NCBI RefSeq assembly: GCF_041751335.1
Contig: NZ_JBGSXS010000065.1
Location: 1-28,419, forward strand
Origin: Aquiflexum sp041751335
GTDB lineage: Bacteria > Bacteroidota > Bacteroidia > Cytophagales > Cyclobacteriaceae
Length of the DNA: 28,419 bases
Direction of reading: 5' to 3'
Positions 15,307 to 24,035 of the stretch are shown piece after piece; positions within the stretch are counted from its first letter, which is position 1, and the number at the start of each line of letters is the position of its first letter. A program made the position numbers and the translations under genes. The notes beneath the pieces are model-generated. The model had not been told where the DNA came from. It was given only the letters and a program-made list of their open reading frames with translations, and ran no database searches.

Positions 15307-18300
15307 GTGAAAAAATACCAGGAGTACAAACAAGTAGATTATCCAAAGATAGGAGAGGACATCCTGCAATACTGGAAAAAGAACGATATTTTCAACAAAT
15401 CCGTGGCCAACAGGGAAGGTGCGGAGACTTTTACTTTTTTTGAAGGCCCTCCTTCTGCCAATGGCACACCGGGAATCCACCACGTGATGGCCCGTGCCTT
15501 AAAGGACATTTTCTGCCGTTACAAAACCCTCAAAGGTTTTCAGGTCAAAAGAAAAGGCGGTTGGGATACCCATGGACTGCCTGTGGAATTGCAGGTTGAA
15601 AAAGAACTGGGCATCACCAAAGAGGATATCGGCAAGAGTATCTCGGTCGAAGAATACAACCAAAAATGCCGTGAGACGGTCATGCGATTCAAAAATGAAT
15701 GGGATGACCTGACTGAAAAAATCGGTTATTGGGTGGATTTGGATGACCCATACATCACATTTGAATCAGACTATATAGAAAGCCTTTGGAGTTTACTGAG
15801 AAAGCTTTATGACAAAAATTTGCTCTACAAAGGCTACACCATTCAGCCTTATTCCCCTGCCGCAGGTACAGGACTCAGTTCTCACGAACTCAATCAGCCA
15901 GGAACTTATAAGGATATAAAAGACACCTCTGTCACTGCACAGTTTAAGCTGAAGGTTGAGGAAAACACTTTTATTTTGGCTTGGACCACAACACCCTGGA
16001 CCTTGCCTTCCAATTCCGCATTGGCTATCGGGGAAAACCTAGATTACGTAAAAGTGAAAACTTTCAACCCCTACACCTTTGAACCGATGACCGCTATTTT
16101 GGCGAAGGCCAGAATGGGGGCCATGTTCAATCCAAAGGCCAAAGAAATTTCCTTGACTGACTACCGAGCTGGAGATAAACTGATTCCGTATGAATTAATA
16201 GCAGAATTCAAAGGGAAAGACATGTTGGGATGGGAATATGAGCAATTGTTTCCGATCGCAGATATTGCCTTACCTCATCCTGCATTTACTGTTATTTCTG
16301 GAGATTACGTAACCACCGAGGATGGAACGGGCATCGTTCACCTGGCCAAGGCATTTGGTGCAGATGACTTCAGGACTTTGGTGCAGAACAATGTACCGGG
16401 GGTATTTGTCAAAGATGAATTGGAAAACGATATCCCTGTTGTGGACAAAAGAGGAAAGTTCCTTCCTGTGGTAGGCGAATACCTTGCAGCTAAAATGCAA
16501 GAGCATGGCATACTCGCCCACAAAACATTTGGTGTGGATGACTTTTATGTAAAAAACTACACCAATGATGATGAGAATGCTGCTGATTTCAAAAATACGG
16601 ACATCATCATTTCCATTATCCTCAAAAATGAAAACAAGGCCTTTAAGGTCGAAAAATACGAACACAGTTATCCACATTGTTGGAGAACGGACAAACCGAT
16701 TTTATACTATCCATTGGAAAGCTGGTTTATCAAGACCACTGCCTATAAGGACAGATTGGTTGAATTAAATAAAACCATCAACTGGAAGCCGGAGGCCACG
16801 GGAACCGGTCGATTCGGTAACTGGCTCGAGAACCTAGTAGATTGGAACCTGAGTAGATCAAGATTCTGGGGTACTCCACTACCGATCTGGAGAACGGAAG
16901 ATGGCACTGAAGAAATGTGCATCGGCTCTATAGCAGAATTGGAACAGGAAATAGAAAAATCAATTGCGAAAGGCTTTTTGGAAAAGTCGCCATGGGAAGG
17001 AAAAGAGATGGATCTGCACAGACCCTATGTGGATGATGTGATATTGGTTTCTGCCAAAGGTCAAAAAATGTTCCGTGAGCCCGATCTGATTGATGTGTGG
17101 TTCGATTCTGGGGCGATGCCCTATGCCCAATGGCATTATCCTTTTGAGAATGAGGATACTTTCAAAGCCAACTATCCGGCCGATTATATAGCCGAAGGTG
17201 TGGATCAGACTAGGGGGTGGTTTTTTACACTTCATGCGATAGCAGGAATGCTCTTTGACTCTGTGGCTTTTAAAAATGTCATAGCAAATGGACTTGTTTT
17301 GGATAAAAACGGAAACAAAATGTCCAAGCGATTGGGCAATGCAGTTGATCCTTTCAAGACATTAAAAGAATATGGTCCTGATGCCTTAAGATGGTACATG
17401 CTTAGCAATGCCAATCCTTGGGACAACCTCAAATTCAGTCTGGAAGGCGTAGCGGAAGTGCAGAGGAGATTTTTTGGAACCTTGCAGAACACTTATAACT
17501 TCTTTGCCCTTTATGCCAATCTAGACCATTTTGTCTATGAAAAATCAAAAGCTATTCCGGTAAAACAGCGTGCTGAACTGGATCAATGGATCATTTCCAA
17601 GTTGCAGACTTTGATCTCCGAGGTAGAATCTGCCATGGACAATTATGACGCGACCAAGGCCACCCGTGCAATCATGAACTTCACGGTGGATCAATTGTCA
17701 AATTGGTACGTGCGATTGGCAAGGAAAAGGTTTTGGAGAGGTGATATGAATGATGACAAACAGGCTGCTTACGAAACCTTGTATGAATGTCTGTTGAGCT
17801 TGACACAATTGATGTCTTCATTTGCTCCGTTCTACACGGATTGGTTGTACAAGAACCTGACAGCCTCTTCGAAGAACAAATTGGAGTCTATTCACCTGAC
17901 AGATTGGGTTGCAGCTGATGCAGATTTAATCAACAAGGAATTGGAAGAAAGTATGGATCTGGCGCAAAGGATATCCTCACTGGTCCATTCACTGAGGAAA
18001 AATCCAAAAATAGGTATCAAGGTACGTCAGCCTTTGCAGCGGATTTTGGTTCCGGTTTTGAATAAAAAAACAAAAAGACAGATACAGCACTTGGAAGAAT
18101 TGATCAAATCTGAGGTGAATATCAAAGCTGTCGAATATATTGATGATGCCTCAGATGTACTGGTGAAAAGCGTCAAGCCTAATCTTCCTTTACTTGGAAA
18201 GAAATTGGGGCCAAAGATGCGATTTGTAGTAGCTGCCATCAATTCTTGGGGAAAAGCTGAAATAGCTGAAATTGAGAAAAACGGAAAAATCACGGTTCGG

Positions 18301-18687
18301 ATTGAAGATGGCAATATTGAATTGCTTTTGGAAGAAGTACTGATTAGCTCACAGGATATTCCAGGCTGGTCAGTTGCTACTGATCAGGGTGTCACCGTTG
18401 CTTTAGATGTTACCTTGACCGATGAACTGAGACAGGAAGGAATAGCAAGGGATTTGGTAAACAGGATTCAAAATCTTCGTAAAGACATGGGATTGGAGGT
18501 ACAGGATAAAATCAGGATCAAAGTGGTCAAGCATGATGATTTAGTCAATTCCGCTTTAACAAATTTTGCGCATTATATTCAAACTGAAACCCAAGCGTTA
18601 TCATTGGAAGTCAATGGCAAAGTGACTGATGGAGTCTTACTGGATATGGATGATTTCGAGTTGATGGTAAAGATTGAAAAAGCTTAA
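15307..18687 (+). CDS. ileS: Isoleucine--tRNA ligase, type 2 (eukaryote-like), with GIHH signature
   Basis: This 1126-residue class I synthetase charges tRNA-Ile. I chose the GTG at 15307 (MKKYQEYKQVDYPKIGEDIL), which matches the usual N-terminus in the phylum; an upstream in-frame start at 15259 adds 16 residues without support. The nucleotide-binding signature, normally H-x-G-H, reads GIHH at 56-59 (in ANGTPGIHHVMARAL). KMSKR is at 671-675. Also visible are the editing domain with WTTTPWTLPSN, and GWFFTLHAIAGMLFD. Length and sequence type place it in the IleS2 group, which is intrinsically mupirocin-tolerant; GxHH variants have been described as hyper-resistant. It is co-transcribed with lspA, 76 bases downstream. 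Confidence 0.97.
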   Translation: MKKYQEYKQVDYPKIGEDILQYWKKNDIFNKSVANREGAETFTFFEGPPSANGTPGIHHVMARALKDIFCRYKTLKGFQVKRKGGWDTHGLPVELQVEKELGITKEDIGKSISVEEYNQKCRETVMRFKNEWDDLTEKIGYWVDLDDPYITFESDYIESLWSLLRKLYDKNLLYKGYTIQPYSPAAGTGLSSHELNQPGTYKDIKDTSVTAQFKLKVEENTFILAWTTTPWTLPSNSALAIGENLDYVKVKTFNPYTFEPMTAILAKARMGAMFNPKAKEISLTDYRAGDKLIPYELIAEFKGKDMLGWEYEQLFPIADIALPHPAFTVISGDYVTTEDGTGIVHLAKAFGADDFRTLVQNNVPGVFVKDELENDIPVVDKRGKFLPVVGEYLAAKMQEHGILAHKTFGVDDFYVKNYTNDDENAADFKNTDIIISIILKNENKAFKVEKYEHSYPHCWRTDKPILYYPLESWFIKTTAYKDRLVELNKTINWKPEATGTGRFGNWLENLVDWNLSRSRFWGTPLPIWRTEDGTEEMCIGSIAELEQEIEKSIAKGFLEKSPWEGKEMDLHRPYVDDVILVSAKGQKMFREPDLIDVWFDSGAMPYAQWHYPFENEDTFKANYPADYIAEGVDQTRGWFFTLHAIAGMLFDSVAFKNVIANGLVLDKNGNKMSKRLGNAVDPFKTLKEYGPDALRWYMLSNANPWDNLKFSLEGVAEVQRRFFGTLQNTYNFFALYANLDHFVYEKSKAIPVKQRAELDQWIISKLQTLISEVESAMDNYDATKATRAIMNFTVDQLSNWYVRLARKRFWRGDMNDDKQAAYETLYECLLSLTQLMSSFAPFYTDWLYKNLTASSKNKLESIHLTDWVAADADLINKELEESMDLAQRISSLVHSLRKNPKIGIKVRQPLQRILVPVLNKKTKRQIQHLEELIKSEVNIKAVEYIDDASDVLVKSVKPNLPLLGKKLGPKMRFVVAAINSWGKAEIAEIEKNGKITVRIEDGNIELLLEEVLISSQDIPGWSVATDQGVTVALDVTLTDELRQEGIARDLVNRIQNLRKDMGLEVQDKIRIKVVKHDDLVNSALTNFAHYIQTETQALSLEVNGKVTDGVLLDMDDFELMVKIEKA

Positions 18688-18703
18688 GTAATTAAATAAT
18701 CAC

Positions 18704-18748
18704 GCCACAGATAGCTGGGATATAAAAAATTTTCCCTAAATCTGTGGC
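18704..18748. repeat. Hairpin between ileS and lspA
   Basis: The 9-bp arms GCCACAGAT (18704-18712) and ATCTGTGGC (18740-18748) are perfect. Inside them GGGA/TCCC pair again, around an AT-rich loop. There is no T run, so it is not a clear terminator. It may be an RNA stability or processing structure, or a remnant of a repeat. Confidence 0.45.
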
Positions 18749-18763
18749 TTTGAATTGATATCG

Positions 18764-19414
18764 ATGAAGTATTTCAAATATTTTGGCATTGCCTTATTGG
18801 TGATTATTATTGATCAAGCTGTGAAAATGGTTGTCCATTATCAAATGGACTTTGGTACCCCCGGGCAGATCAAAGTGATAGGGGAATGGCTTAAGCTACA
18901 CTACACCACCAATCCCGGAATGGCCTTTGGCATGCAGCTTGGTTCTGAATATGGAAAGTTAATCCTGACTTCTTTTAGGTTGGTAGCCATGTTTGGGATT
19001 GGTTATTACCTATACCATATCATCTCCAAAAAAATGCATACTGGATATATTTTCTGTATATCCATGATTTTGGGGGGCGCTATCGGAAATCTTATCGATA
19101 GTGTTTTTTATGGTGCTTGGTTAGGCAATGCCCCTTATAATGCACCAAGCCCTTGGTTTCATGGCCAGGTGATTGACATGTTTTACATTGACATCTGGGA
19201 AGGTTATATTCCTGATTGGGTCCCTTTATGGGGAGGAAGCTATACCGCACTTTGGCCGATTTTCAATATTGCCGATGCTTCAATATTTGTTGGAGTAGCC
19301 ATCATTCTGATTTTTCAGGGTAGGTTCTTCAAAGAGGAGCTGGCAAAGACAACCAAGAAAGAGGAAGAAGACGAAATCCAACGCCAGTTTATTGAAGGTG
19401 AGGAGAAGGAGTAG
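18764..19414 (+). CDS. lspA: Lipoprotein signal peptidase (LspA, signal peptidase II)
   Basis: This inner-membrane aspartic protease cleaves the signal peptide of lipoproteins before the modified Cys. The product is 216 residues from ATG 18764; a TTG at 18755 in frame would add three residues. Family marks are the first helix with IIIDQAVKMVVH, HYTTNPGMAFGM, GGAIGNLIDSVFYG (first catalytic Asp) and FNIADASIFVG (second catalytic Asp). Four membrane helices are visible. The protein is longer than E. coli LspA through an extra loop (WLGNAPYNAPSPW) and an acidic, Lys/Glu-rich cytoplasmic tail, both common in the phylum. Its substrates include the DUF4382 lipoproteins in this window. It follows ileS, a widely conserved pairing. 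Confidence 0.96.
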   Translation: MKYFKYFGIALLVIIIDQAVKMVVHYQMDFGTPGQIKVIGEWLKLHYTTNPGMAFGMQLGSEYGKLILTSFRLVAMFGIGYYLYHIISKKMHTGYIFCISMILGGAIGNLIDSVFYGAWLGNAPYNAPSPWFHGQVIDMFYIDIWEGYIPDWVPLWGGSYTALWPIFNIADASIFVGVAIILIFQGRFFKEELAKTTKKEEEDEIQRQFIEGEEKE

Positions 19415-19443
19415 TTCCTTTTATTTCTTGAGAATAGGTCAGT

Positions 19444-20646
19444 TTATTGATTCTTCATTCTGATTGCGATTACCAAAGCAGAAGCTAAGGTAAGGAATGC
19501 AATTGTAAAGATGGAAGCCTCCAGTCCCAAGGAATCAGCTATTAATCCTGTTAGAATAGCTCCAATGGCATAGCCCATATCTCTCCAAAGTCTGAAGACC
19601 CCTACCGAATTTGCCCTGTCTTTTGGATGGGTATTTTCTGCAACTGTTGCCAGGAATGTGGGGTAAACCATGGCTGTTCCCCAACCAAGTGCTGCTGAAA
19701 GAATGATATAATGGGTAAGACTGTCAGCAAACAGGAACAGTCCTAAAGCGATTGCCTGAAGAAACATTCCCGAAAACAAAAGGTATTTTTTATTGTAGAT
19801 GTCTGCCATCTTCCCAGTAAATAGCTGTCCGAAACCCCATACAGCTGGATAAATTGCTGTGACAACCCCAATTGCTTCCAATGAGAATCCTTTGGAAGCC
19901 AAAAGTATTGGAAAGATACCCCAAGCCATACCATCATTAAGGTTATTGACCAATCCTGCTTGGGTGACCGCACCTAGATTAGGATGCTTCCAAGTGGTTT
20001 CCAAGAATATGTTTTTCAACATTGGCATATCTGAAAAACTATTTTCAGCAGCTACATGCTTCCTGGTATCCTTGATGAAAAATATACTTCCCAAAAGTCC
20101 AAGCACCGCCAAGGCAATACCAAGTATAAATGGATATGGCCTGAGACCATATTCAGCTGCGATATACCCGGTAAGAAAAGCCACCAAAGCCACTGCCAAA
20201 TACCCGGCGAATTCGTTCAGCCCCATTGCTAAGCCACGTTGCTTTTCACCTACCAAGTCAATTTTCATCACAACAGTACTGCTCCAGGCCAAGCCTTGGT
20301 TGATGCCCAAAAGCACATTGGCAGCAACTATCCAATCCCAAGAAGGTGCGTACATGAGCATAAAGGGTACAGGAAGACCAAAAATCCAACCGATCACCAA
20401 GAGATTTTTTCGCCCGATTTTATTGGCAAATGCCCCGGCAAAATAATTGGATATAGCTTTGACAATGCCAAAAACAACAATGAATGAAAGGATAGCAGTC
20501 TTGGCAGCAATGGCAAATTCCACTTCTGCAATCTGTGGAAGGATGCTTCTTTCCAAACCCACCATTCCGCCCACAAAAGCATTGATAATCACCAGAAGCG
20601 TAAATTGCTTCCAGTTTTCCTTTAATCCCAATTGTACTTTTTCCAT
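19444..20646 (-). CDS. MFS transporter
   Basis: This 400-residue inner-membrane protein of the major facilitator superfamily has twelve predicted helices in two halves. The loop between helices 2 and 3 carries AFANKIGRKNLL and the matching loop in the second half GKMADIYNKKYLL, both degenerate MFS signature A sequences. I chose ATG 20646 (MEKVQLGLKENWKQF); the frame opens 7 residues earlier at 20667, without added similarity. The substrate cannot be told from sequence. It lies downstream of a Crp/Fnr regulator gene but behind that gene's terminator. A 35-base block upstream (20724-20758) is shared with the TauE/SafE gene, suggesting common control. It converges with lspA, with only 29 bases between the stops and no clear terminator. 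Confidence 0.88.
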   Translation of the reverse strand: MEKVQLGLKENWKQFTLLVIINAFVGGMVGLERSILPQIAEVEFAIAAKTAILSFIVVFGIVKAISNYFAGAFANKIGRKNLLVIGWIFGLPVPFMLMYAPSWDWIVAANVLLGINQGLAWSSTVVMKIDLVGEKQRGLAMGLNEFAGYLAVALVAFLTGYIAAEYGLRPYPFILGIALAVLGLLGSIFFIKDTRKHVAAENSFSDMPMLKNIFLETTWKHPNLGAVTQAGLVNNLNDGMAWGIFPILLASKGFSLEAIGVVTAIYPAVWGFGQLFTGKMADIYNKKYLLFSGMFLQAIALGLFLFADSLTHYIILSAALGWGTAMVYPTFLATVAENTHPKDRANSVGVFRLWRDMGYAIGAILTGLIADSLGLEASIFTIAFLTLASALVIAIRMKNQ

Positions 20647-20723
20647 CAATAATGAATCTGAATACAAAATTCAGCATTGGGAAAAGGGAATCCTTTTACA
20701 TATGTTAAAAAAAACCGGCAACC

Positions 20724-20758
20724 TTAACCTTTAGGGTTTTTTTTTGACCCAGAAGATT
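20724..20758. promoter_or_regulatory. Shared palindromic block upstream of the MFS gene
   Basis: The block runs TTAACCTTTA, GGG, a run of T, GACCC, then AGAAGATT. GGGT (20734-20737) pairs with ACCC (20747-20750), and CTT with AAG further out. Nearly the same block lies before the TauE/SafE gene at 22263-22296. It ends about 77 bases before the MFS start codon. It is a candidate binding site for the Crp/Fnr-type regulator encoded between the two transporters. Confidence 0.45.
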
Positions 20759-20800
20759 TTTAGTTAGATCTGCATATGAAATGTATACCACTTGTTGAGG

Positions 20801-20836
20801 AAAAAGACCTTCGGGGTTTTAGAAACCCCAAAGGTC
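20801..20836 (-). terminator. Rho-independent terminator after the Crp/Fnr gene
   Basis: The stem GACCTT-c-GGGGTTT (20806-20819) with AAACCCC-a-AAGGTC (20823-20836) has one internal mismatch and a 3-base loop. On the minus strand five T follow (A run 20801-20805). It lies 5 bases beyond the regulator's stop codon. Confidence 0.85.
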
Positions 20837-20841
20837 GGGCG

Positions 20842-21435
20842 TCAATATTTGGCCCTAATTCTACTGAGACTAACCTGAGTAATTCCCAAATAGGAAGCGA
20901 TATGTTTGAGTGGGACACGTTGTAAAAGGTCAGGTGAACTTTTCACTAAATCATTATACCTTTCCTCTGCAGTGTGAAACTGAATATTTTCTATTCTATT
21001 GACCGTCTCCACATAAGCAGCTTCAAAGATTTTCCTAAAAAGCCTTTCAATCTCCGGGAATTGATCATATAGATCAAAAAGTGCAGGGGAAGCGATCCCG
21101 ATAAATTCCGAATCTTCCAATGTCTGTATACCTTTTTTGCTCGGTTTGCCTGTAAAAAGACTCTCAACCCTGGCAATCAAAGAGTTTTCAAAAGCAAAAG
21201 ACTCTGTGATGTCCACCCCGTCTTTGTAGTAATATATCCGGCATAAACCTTTTTTGACAAAGTAAATCGTCCGACAGGTGTGGCCTATTGCCTGTAGGTC
21301 TTTGTTTTTGGGGATTTGGACAGTTGTACAAATTGATGCTATTTCTTCCTTGGAAGCAGAAGAAAGGTTCTGATAAGATTCAAAGTATTGAAAAAGTGGT
21401 AGCAAGTTTTGATGTAAATTGGCATCAGGGGTCAT
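20842..21435 (-). CDS. Crp/Fnr family transcriptional regulator
   Basis: The 197-residue protein has an N-terminal cyclic-nucleotide-binding-like beta barrel (about 30-130, with GLCRIYYYKDGVDITESFAFENS and IEALEDS-like turns) and a C-terminal winged helix with recognition helix HIASYLGITQVSLSRIRAKY at the very end. It lacks the Cys set of an iron-sulfur Fnr: the cysteines present (C35, C54, C64) are not in the family's cluster arrangement. The effector is therefore unknown. It lies between a TauE/SafE permease gene (42 bases upstream) and an MFS gene, all on the minus strand, and may control both. In Bacteroidota, this kind of short Crp/Fnr protein is often local to the genes it controls. Confidence 0.92.
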   Translation of the reverse strand: MTPDANLHQNLLPLFQYFESYQNLSSASKEEIASICTTVQIPKNKDLQAIGHTCRTIYFVKKGLCRIYYYKDGVDITESFAFENSLIARVESLFTGKPSKKGIQTLEDSEFIGIASPALFDLYDQFPEIERLFRKIFEAAYVETVNRIENIQFHTAEERYNDLVKSSPDLLQRVPLKHIASYLGITQVSLSRIRAKY

Positions 21436-21477
21436 CTTTTATGTAGTTGTATCATTTTTAAATATACATCGAAAAAA

Positions 21478-22251
21478 TCATATCCAACCTGCACCCAAAG
21501 CCACTGAAATTAAAATCAGCATGATGGCAACAGTGACCTGAAGGAATTCAAGCGTCACTTTTTTCAGCAATTTATTCCCAATAAAAGCACCTGCTATGGC
21601 TGATAAAGTGGCAATCACCACCAATTGGATATTGTCACTGAGATCCGTTTGGGCAAAGCGGGTGGCATAAACGCTCAATCTGGTAAAATCCACGAAGGTC
21701 GATACCACCACGGCTGTTCCGATAAATGCTTCTTTGGACAATCCTGCCTTGATCAGAAATGCCGAACGCAAAGCGCCTTGATTACCCGAAAGCCCTCCAA
21801 AAAATCCGCTCAGAAATCCACCCAAAGGAAGTTTTTCTTTTCCGAATTTCAGGTTTTGGAAATAGGGAATCAAATCCATTAAAGCAAAAATGATCAGTAA
21901 AACAGAAATGATAAATTTCACCGGCTCGACGATAAAGGTTCGTCCAAACATTTCATAACTGAATAGCGGTTCCCAATCGGTAATATTCAGCAATACCCAA
22001 GAACCTGCAAATGCAGCAATCACAGCCGGAATCCCAAAATGGATCAAAACCTCTTTGTCCGCATTTCTGACGACCAGAAAAAGCTTGAAAATATTATTGA
22101 AGAAATGCACCACCCCGGTCAGGGCTATGGCCAGATCTACCGGAAAGAAAATCATAAAAACCGGTGTCAATATCGTCCCCAAGCCAAACCCAGAAAAGAA
22201 AGTCAGGATGGCTACTAGAAAAGCGGTAAGAGAAATGATAAAGATTTCCAT
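21478..22251 (-). CDS. TauE/SafE family sulfite/anion exporter-like permease
   Basis: The 257-residue inner-membrane protein has about seven to eight helices and the two-repeat layout of the TauE/SafE (DUF81) family. The first repeat has FFSGFGLGTILTPVFMIFFP and DLAIALTGVVHFFNNIFK. The second has GGFLSGFFGGLSGNQGALRSAFLIKAGLSKEAFIGTAVVVS. Members export sulfite, sulfoacetate or other small anions. Here the substrate is not known. Its gene sits 42 bases before the Crp/Fnr gene and is likely co-transcribed with it. A palindromic block ends 12 bases before its start codon. A SulP anion transporter lies further upstream, so several anion carriers cluster in this region. Confidence 0.9.
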   Translation of the reverse strand: MEIFIISLTAFLVAILTFFSGFGLGTILTPVFMIFFPVDLAIALTGVVHFFNNIFKLFLVVRNADKEVLIHFGIPAVIAAFAGSWVLLNITDWEPLFSYEMFGRTFIVEPVKFIISVLLIIFALMDLIPYFQNLKFGKEKLPLGGFLSGFFGGLSGNQGALRSAFLIKAGLSKEAFIGTAVVVSTFVDFTRLSVYATRFAQTDLSDNIQLVVIATLSAIAGAFIGNKLLKKVTLEFLQVTVAIMLILISVALGAGWI

Positions 22252-22262
22252 GGAATTGACTG

Positions 22263-22296
22263 TTAACCTTTATGGTCTTTTTTGACCTCGAAGATT
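22263..22296. promoter_or_regulatory. Shared palindromic block upstream of the TauE/SafE gene
   Basis: The block reads TTAACCTTTA, TGGTC, six T, GACCT, then CGAAGATT. It contains a perfect GGTC-N6-GACC inverted repeat at 22274-22287, with outer CTT/AAG pairing. It is the second copy of the block at 20724-20758 in the same orientation. Between this block and the DUF4240 gene, 22355-22372 also holds a small CTTATG/CATAAG inverted repeat. Confidence 0.5.
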
Positions 22297-22440
22297 CAAA
22301 TGAAAGTTTAATTTTCTTGTTTGGCACCTAGAGACCATACCAAGTTTTTTTTACCTTATGAATAAGCATAAGAATGTAATATACCTTTTTTACAAAAAGT
22401 TGGGTGTAGATATTTAATTCCTTCAGATATGTTACTTCCC

Positions 22441-23151
22441 CTATTGTAAGTCTGTGATAAATTTTTCCCATAATTTAGGGAAGTAATCAGGGATCATTTT
22501 AGGAGATAAATCTTCTATATTTTGTACAGGGCCTTCATCAAAATCTTCAATTTCAGGTAATAATTTAGAAGTTTTTGCATAGTATAACTCCCCTAGATAT
22601 TGAGATATTCCAAGAGCTTGTTCGATTCCTGAAAAATCAGCATTAACCATTAATTCAGGATTGTCAGAGTAATTGTTGGCAAGCACTTCCCCTTTTGAAA
22701 TTACCCACTCTAAAAACACTTGGTAATTTTCAAATGGAACTGAGTAATTGATAATAGAAAATGCTGCCTGAAGTTTATTGGTATTTAACTTGTAAAACAA
22801 TTTGAAAAGCCTGCCATTGAATGCCAATAATTCGGTTGACTCCATTTCTGAAAAGTAATCATTTAATAAACCGCAGTGGTTCTTAAAATTGTTTTTTGAC
22901 TTTAATCTCGTTTTATCGATCAATTTCCAAAAGTCAGCTTCAACCATCAAAAAATCATTAACTTTTATGCTTTCCCGAGTGGTTATGGCTTTTTTTAATT
23001 CCTTTTGAAATAAGCCTTTGAAAATTTGATCTGATTGTTTGTTCTCTTTTTTTGAAATCAAGGCGCGAATAAGCAAAACCACTAAAGCAGCAAGTAAACC
23101 GAGTATTGCTGGAGTACCTTGTGGTCCAAAGAAATTGAATATCTTTTCCAT
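22441..23151 (-). CDS. DUF4240 domain protein with N-terminal membrane anchor
   Basis: The 236-residue protein has a single hydrophobic helix near the N-terminus (about 13-32, TPAILGLLAALVVLLIRALI). A basic, Gln/Lys-rich stretch leads to a domain at about 70-175 that matches my memory of DUF4240: EADFWKLIDKTR, then a helix ending FNGRLFKLFYKLNT, then AAFSIINY, and YQVFLEWVISKGEVLANNYSDNPELM. DUF4240 function is unknown; such domains are common in polymorphic or accessory proteins. The anchor suggests the domain sits at the inner membrane, facing the cytoplasm. An Asp/Glu-rich C-terminal part follows (LPEIEDFDEG). It is on the same strand as its neighbours, with gaps of about 190 and 140 bases, so it is probably separate. 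Confidence 0.75.
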   Translation of the reverse strand: MEKIFNFFGPQGTPAILGLLAALVVLLIRALISKKENKQSDQIFKGLFQKELKKAITTRESIKVNDFLMVEADFWKLIDKTRLKSKNNFKNHCGLLNDYFSEMESTELLAFNGRLFKLFYKLNTNKLQAAFSIINYSVPFENYQVFLEWVISKGEVLANNYSDNPELMVNADFSGIEQALGISQYLGELYYAKTSKLLPEIEDFDEGPVQNIEDLSPKMIPDYFPKLWEKFITDLQ

Positions 23152-23292
23152 GGATTTTTTCTGGCAATTTGATGATGGAAAATAAACCCCAATAAATTAA
23201 AGAAACTTTTTATAAAGCCTTTAAAAAATAAACCCAAATCCAAACTTTTACCTATTGCCCTCATGCAAAGCAAATTCGCCTATTGAAGATCT

Positions 23293-23877
23293 TTACTTTT
23301 TCTTCACTTTCGGTGGTTTACAAGTTTTACAAAAGTCCTTCAGTTCTGCAATCTCATCTAAAACCTCCAAATGTAGTTTCAGCAATACTTCCTGCTCTAA
23401 ACCCAGATTGGTTATTTCGGCGGCCTCTGAATAACGCTCAGTCAATTCATTCTGAACGTTTTCAAAAAGAGGATTGATGTAAGTGATACTTGAAAACGCA
23501 CCCTTATTCTCATAAAGCATTTTTCGAAATTGTCTGGTATAAAGTTCGTTGAGGTCAAACTGGTATTGTGCAAACTTGACCAACTTCGTAGCTGTCTCCA
23601 AATCTGGTGCTATCAAAACCGCTGATTTTGGGCTAAAAGTATTGGTAACTTTTGAGTTAAAGTTTTTGGTCAGCATAAACTCATAATTGCTCATAGCAAA
23701 TGCAAAGTCCATTTTAGCAGAAGTCTGAATAAGGATAACTTCGCCATCTATTTTGGATCTTTTGGATTGAAAATCCTCCATTTTGACTTGGTATTGCTGA
23801 TCCCATTCTATGATGTCCTGACTGAATCCTGGAAGTGATAAAAGAAGAATGTATAATGCCAAAAGAATTTTTTTCAT
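23293..23877 (-). CDS. Secreted protein of unknown function
   Basis: The 194-residue protein has a Sec signal peptide MKKILLALYILLLSLPGFSQ (cleavage probably after Ser-Gln at about 20). The mature part starts IIEWDQQYQVKMEDFQSKRS, an opening seen in other Bacteroidota secreted proteins with a W-x-x-x-Y-x-L-x-x-x-DFQ pattern (from memory). It continues with FAMSNYEFMLTKNFNSKV and KLVKFAQYQFDLNELYTRQFRKML. No catalytic motif is visible. The last 15 residues hold two Cys in DFCKTCKPPKVKKK. It is probably periplasmic. It lies between the DUF4240 gene and sulP on the same strand, with large gaps and its own likely promoter. Confidence 0.78.
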   Translation of the reverse strand: MKKILLALYILLLSLPGFSQDIIEWDQQYQVKMEDFQSKRSKIDGEVILIQTSAKMDFAFAMSNYEFMLTKNFNSKVTNTFSPKSAVLIAPDLETATKLVKFAQYQFDLNELYTRQFRKMLYENKGAFSSITYINPLFENVQNELTERYSEAAEITNLGLEQEVLLKLHLEVLDEIAELKDFCKTCKPPKVKKK

Positions 23878-24035
23878 GGGCTGAGATTAAATCGACGAAA
23901 TATATTTAAAAAAATAACAACTAAAAATCTGTTAGAAAAAAACTAAAAATAATACCTGACAATTTTTCCTTTGCTTTTAGAGCTGTGTCGCTATTCAAAA
24001 ACCATTTTACTCTCCAATCCAATCAATAATTACCC

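Noticed and set aside
16270..16677. Minus-strand open frame of 135 codons
   Set aside because: It lies fully inside ileS on the opposite strand with no start context or similarity.
19859..20446. Long plus-strand open frame of 195 codons
   Set aside because: It is antisense to the well-supported MFS gene; the composition (Lys/Pro/Ser-rich, no domain) is that of a shadow frame.
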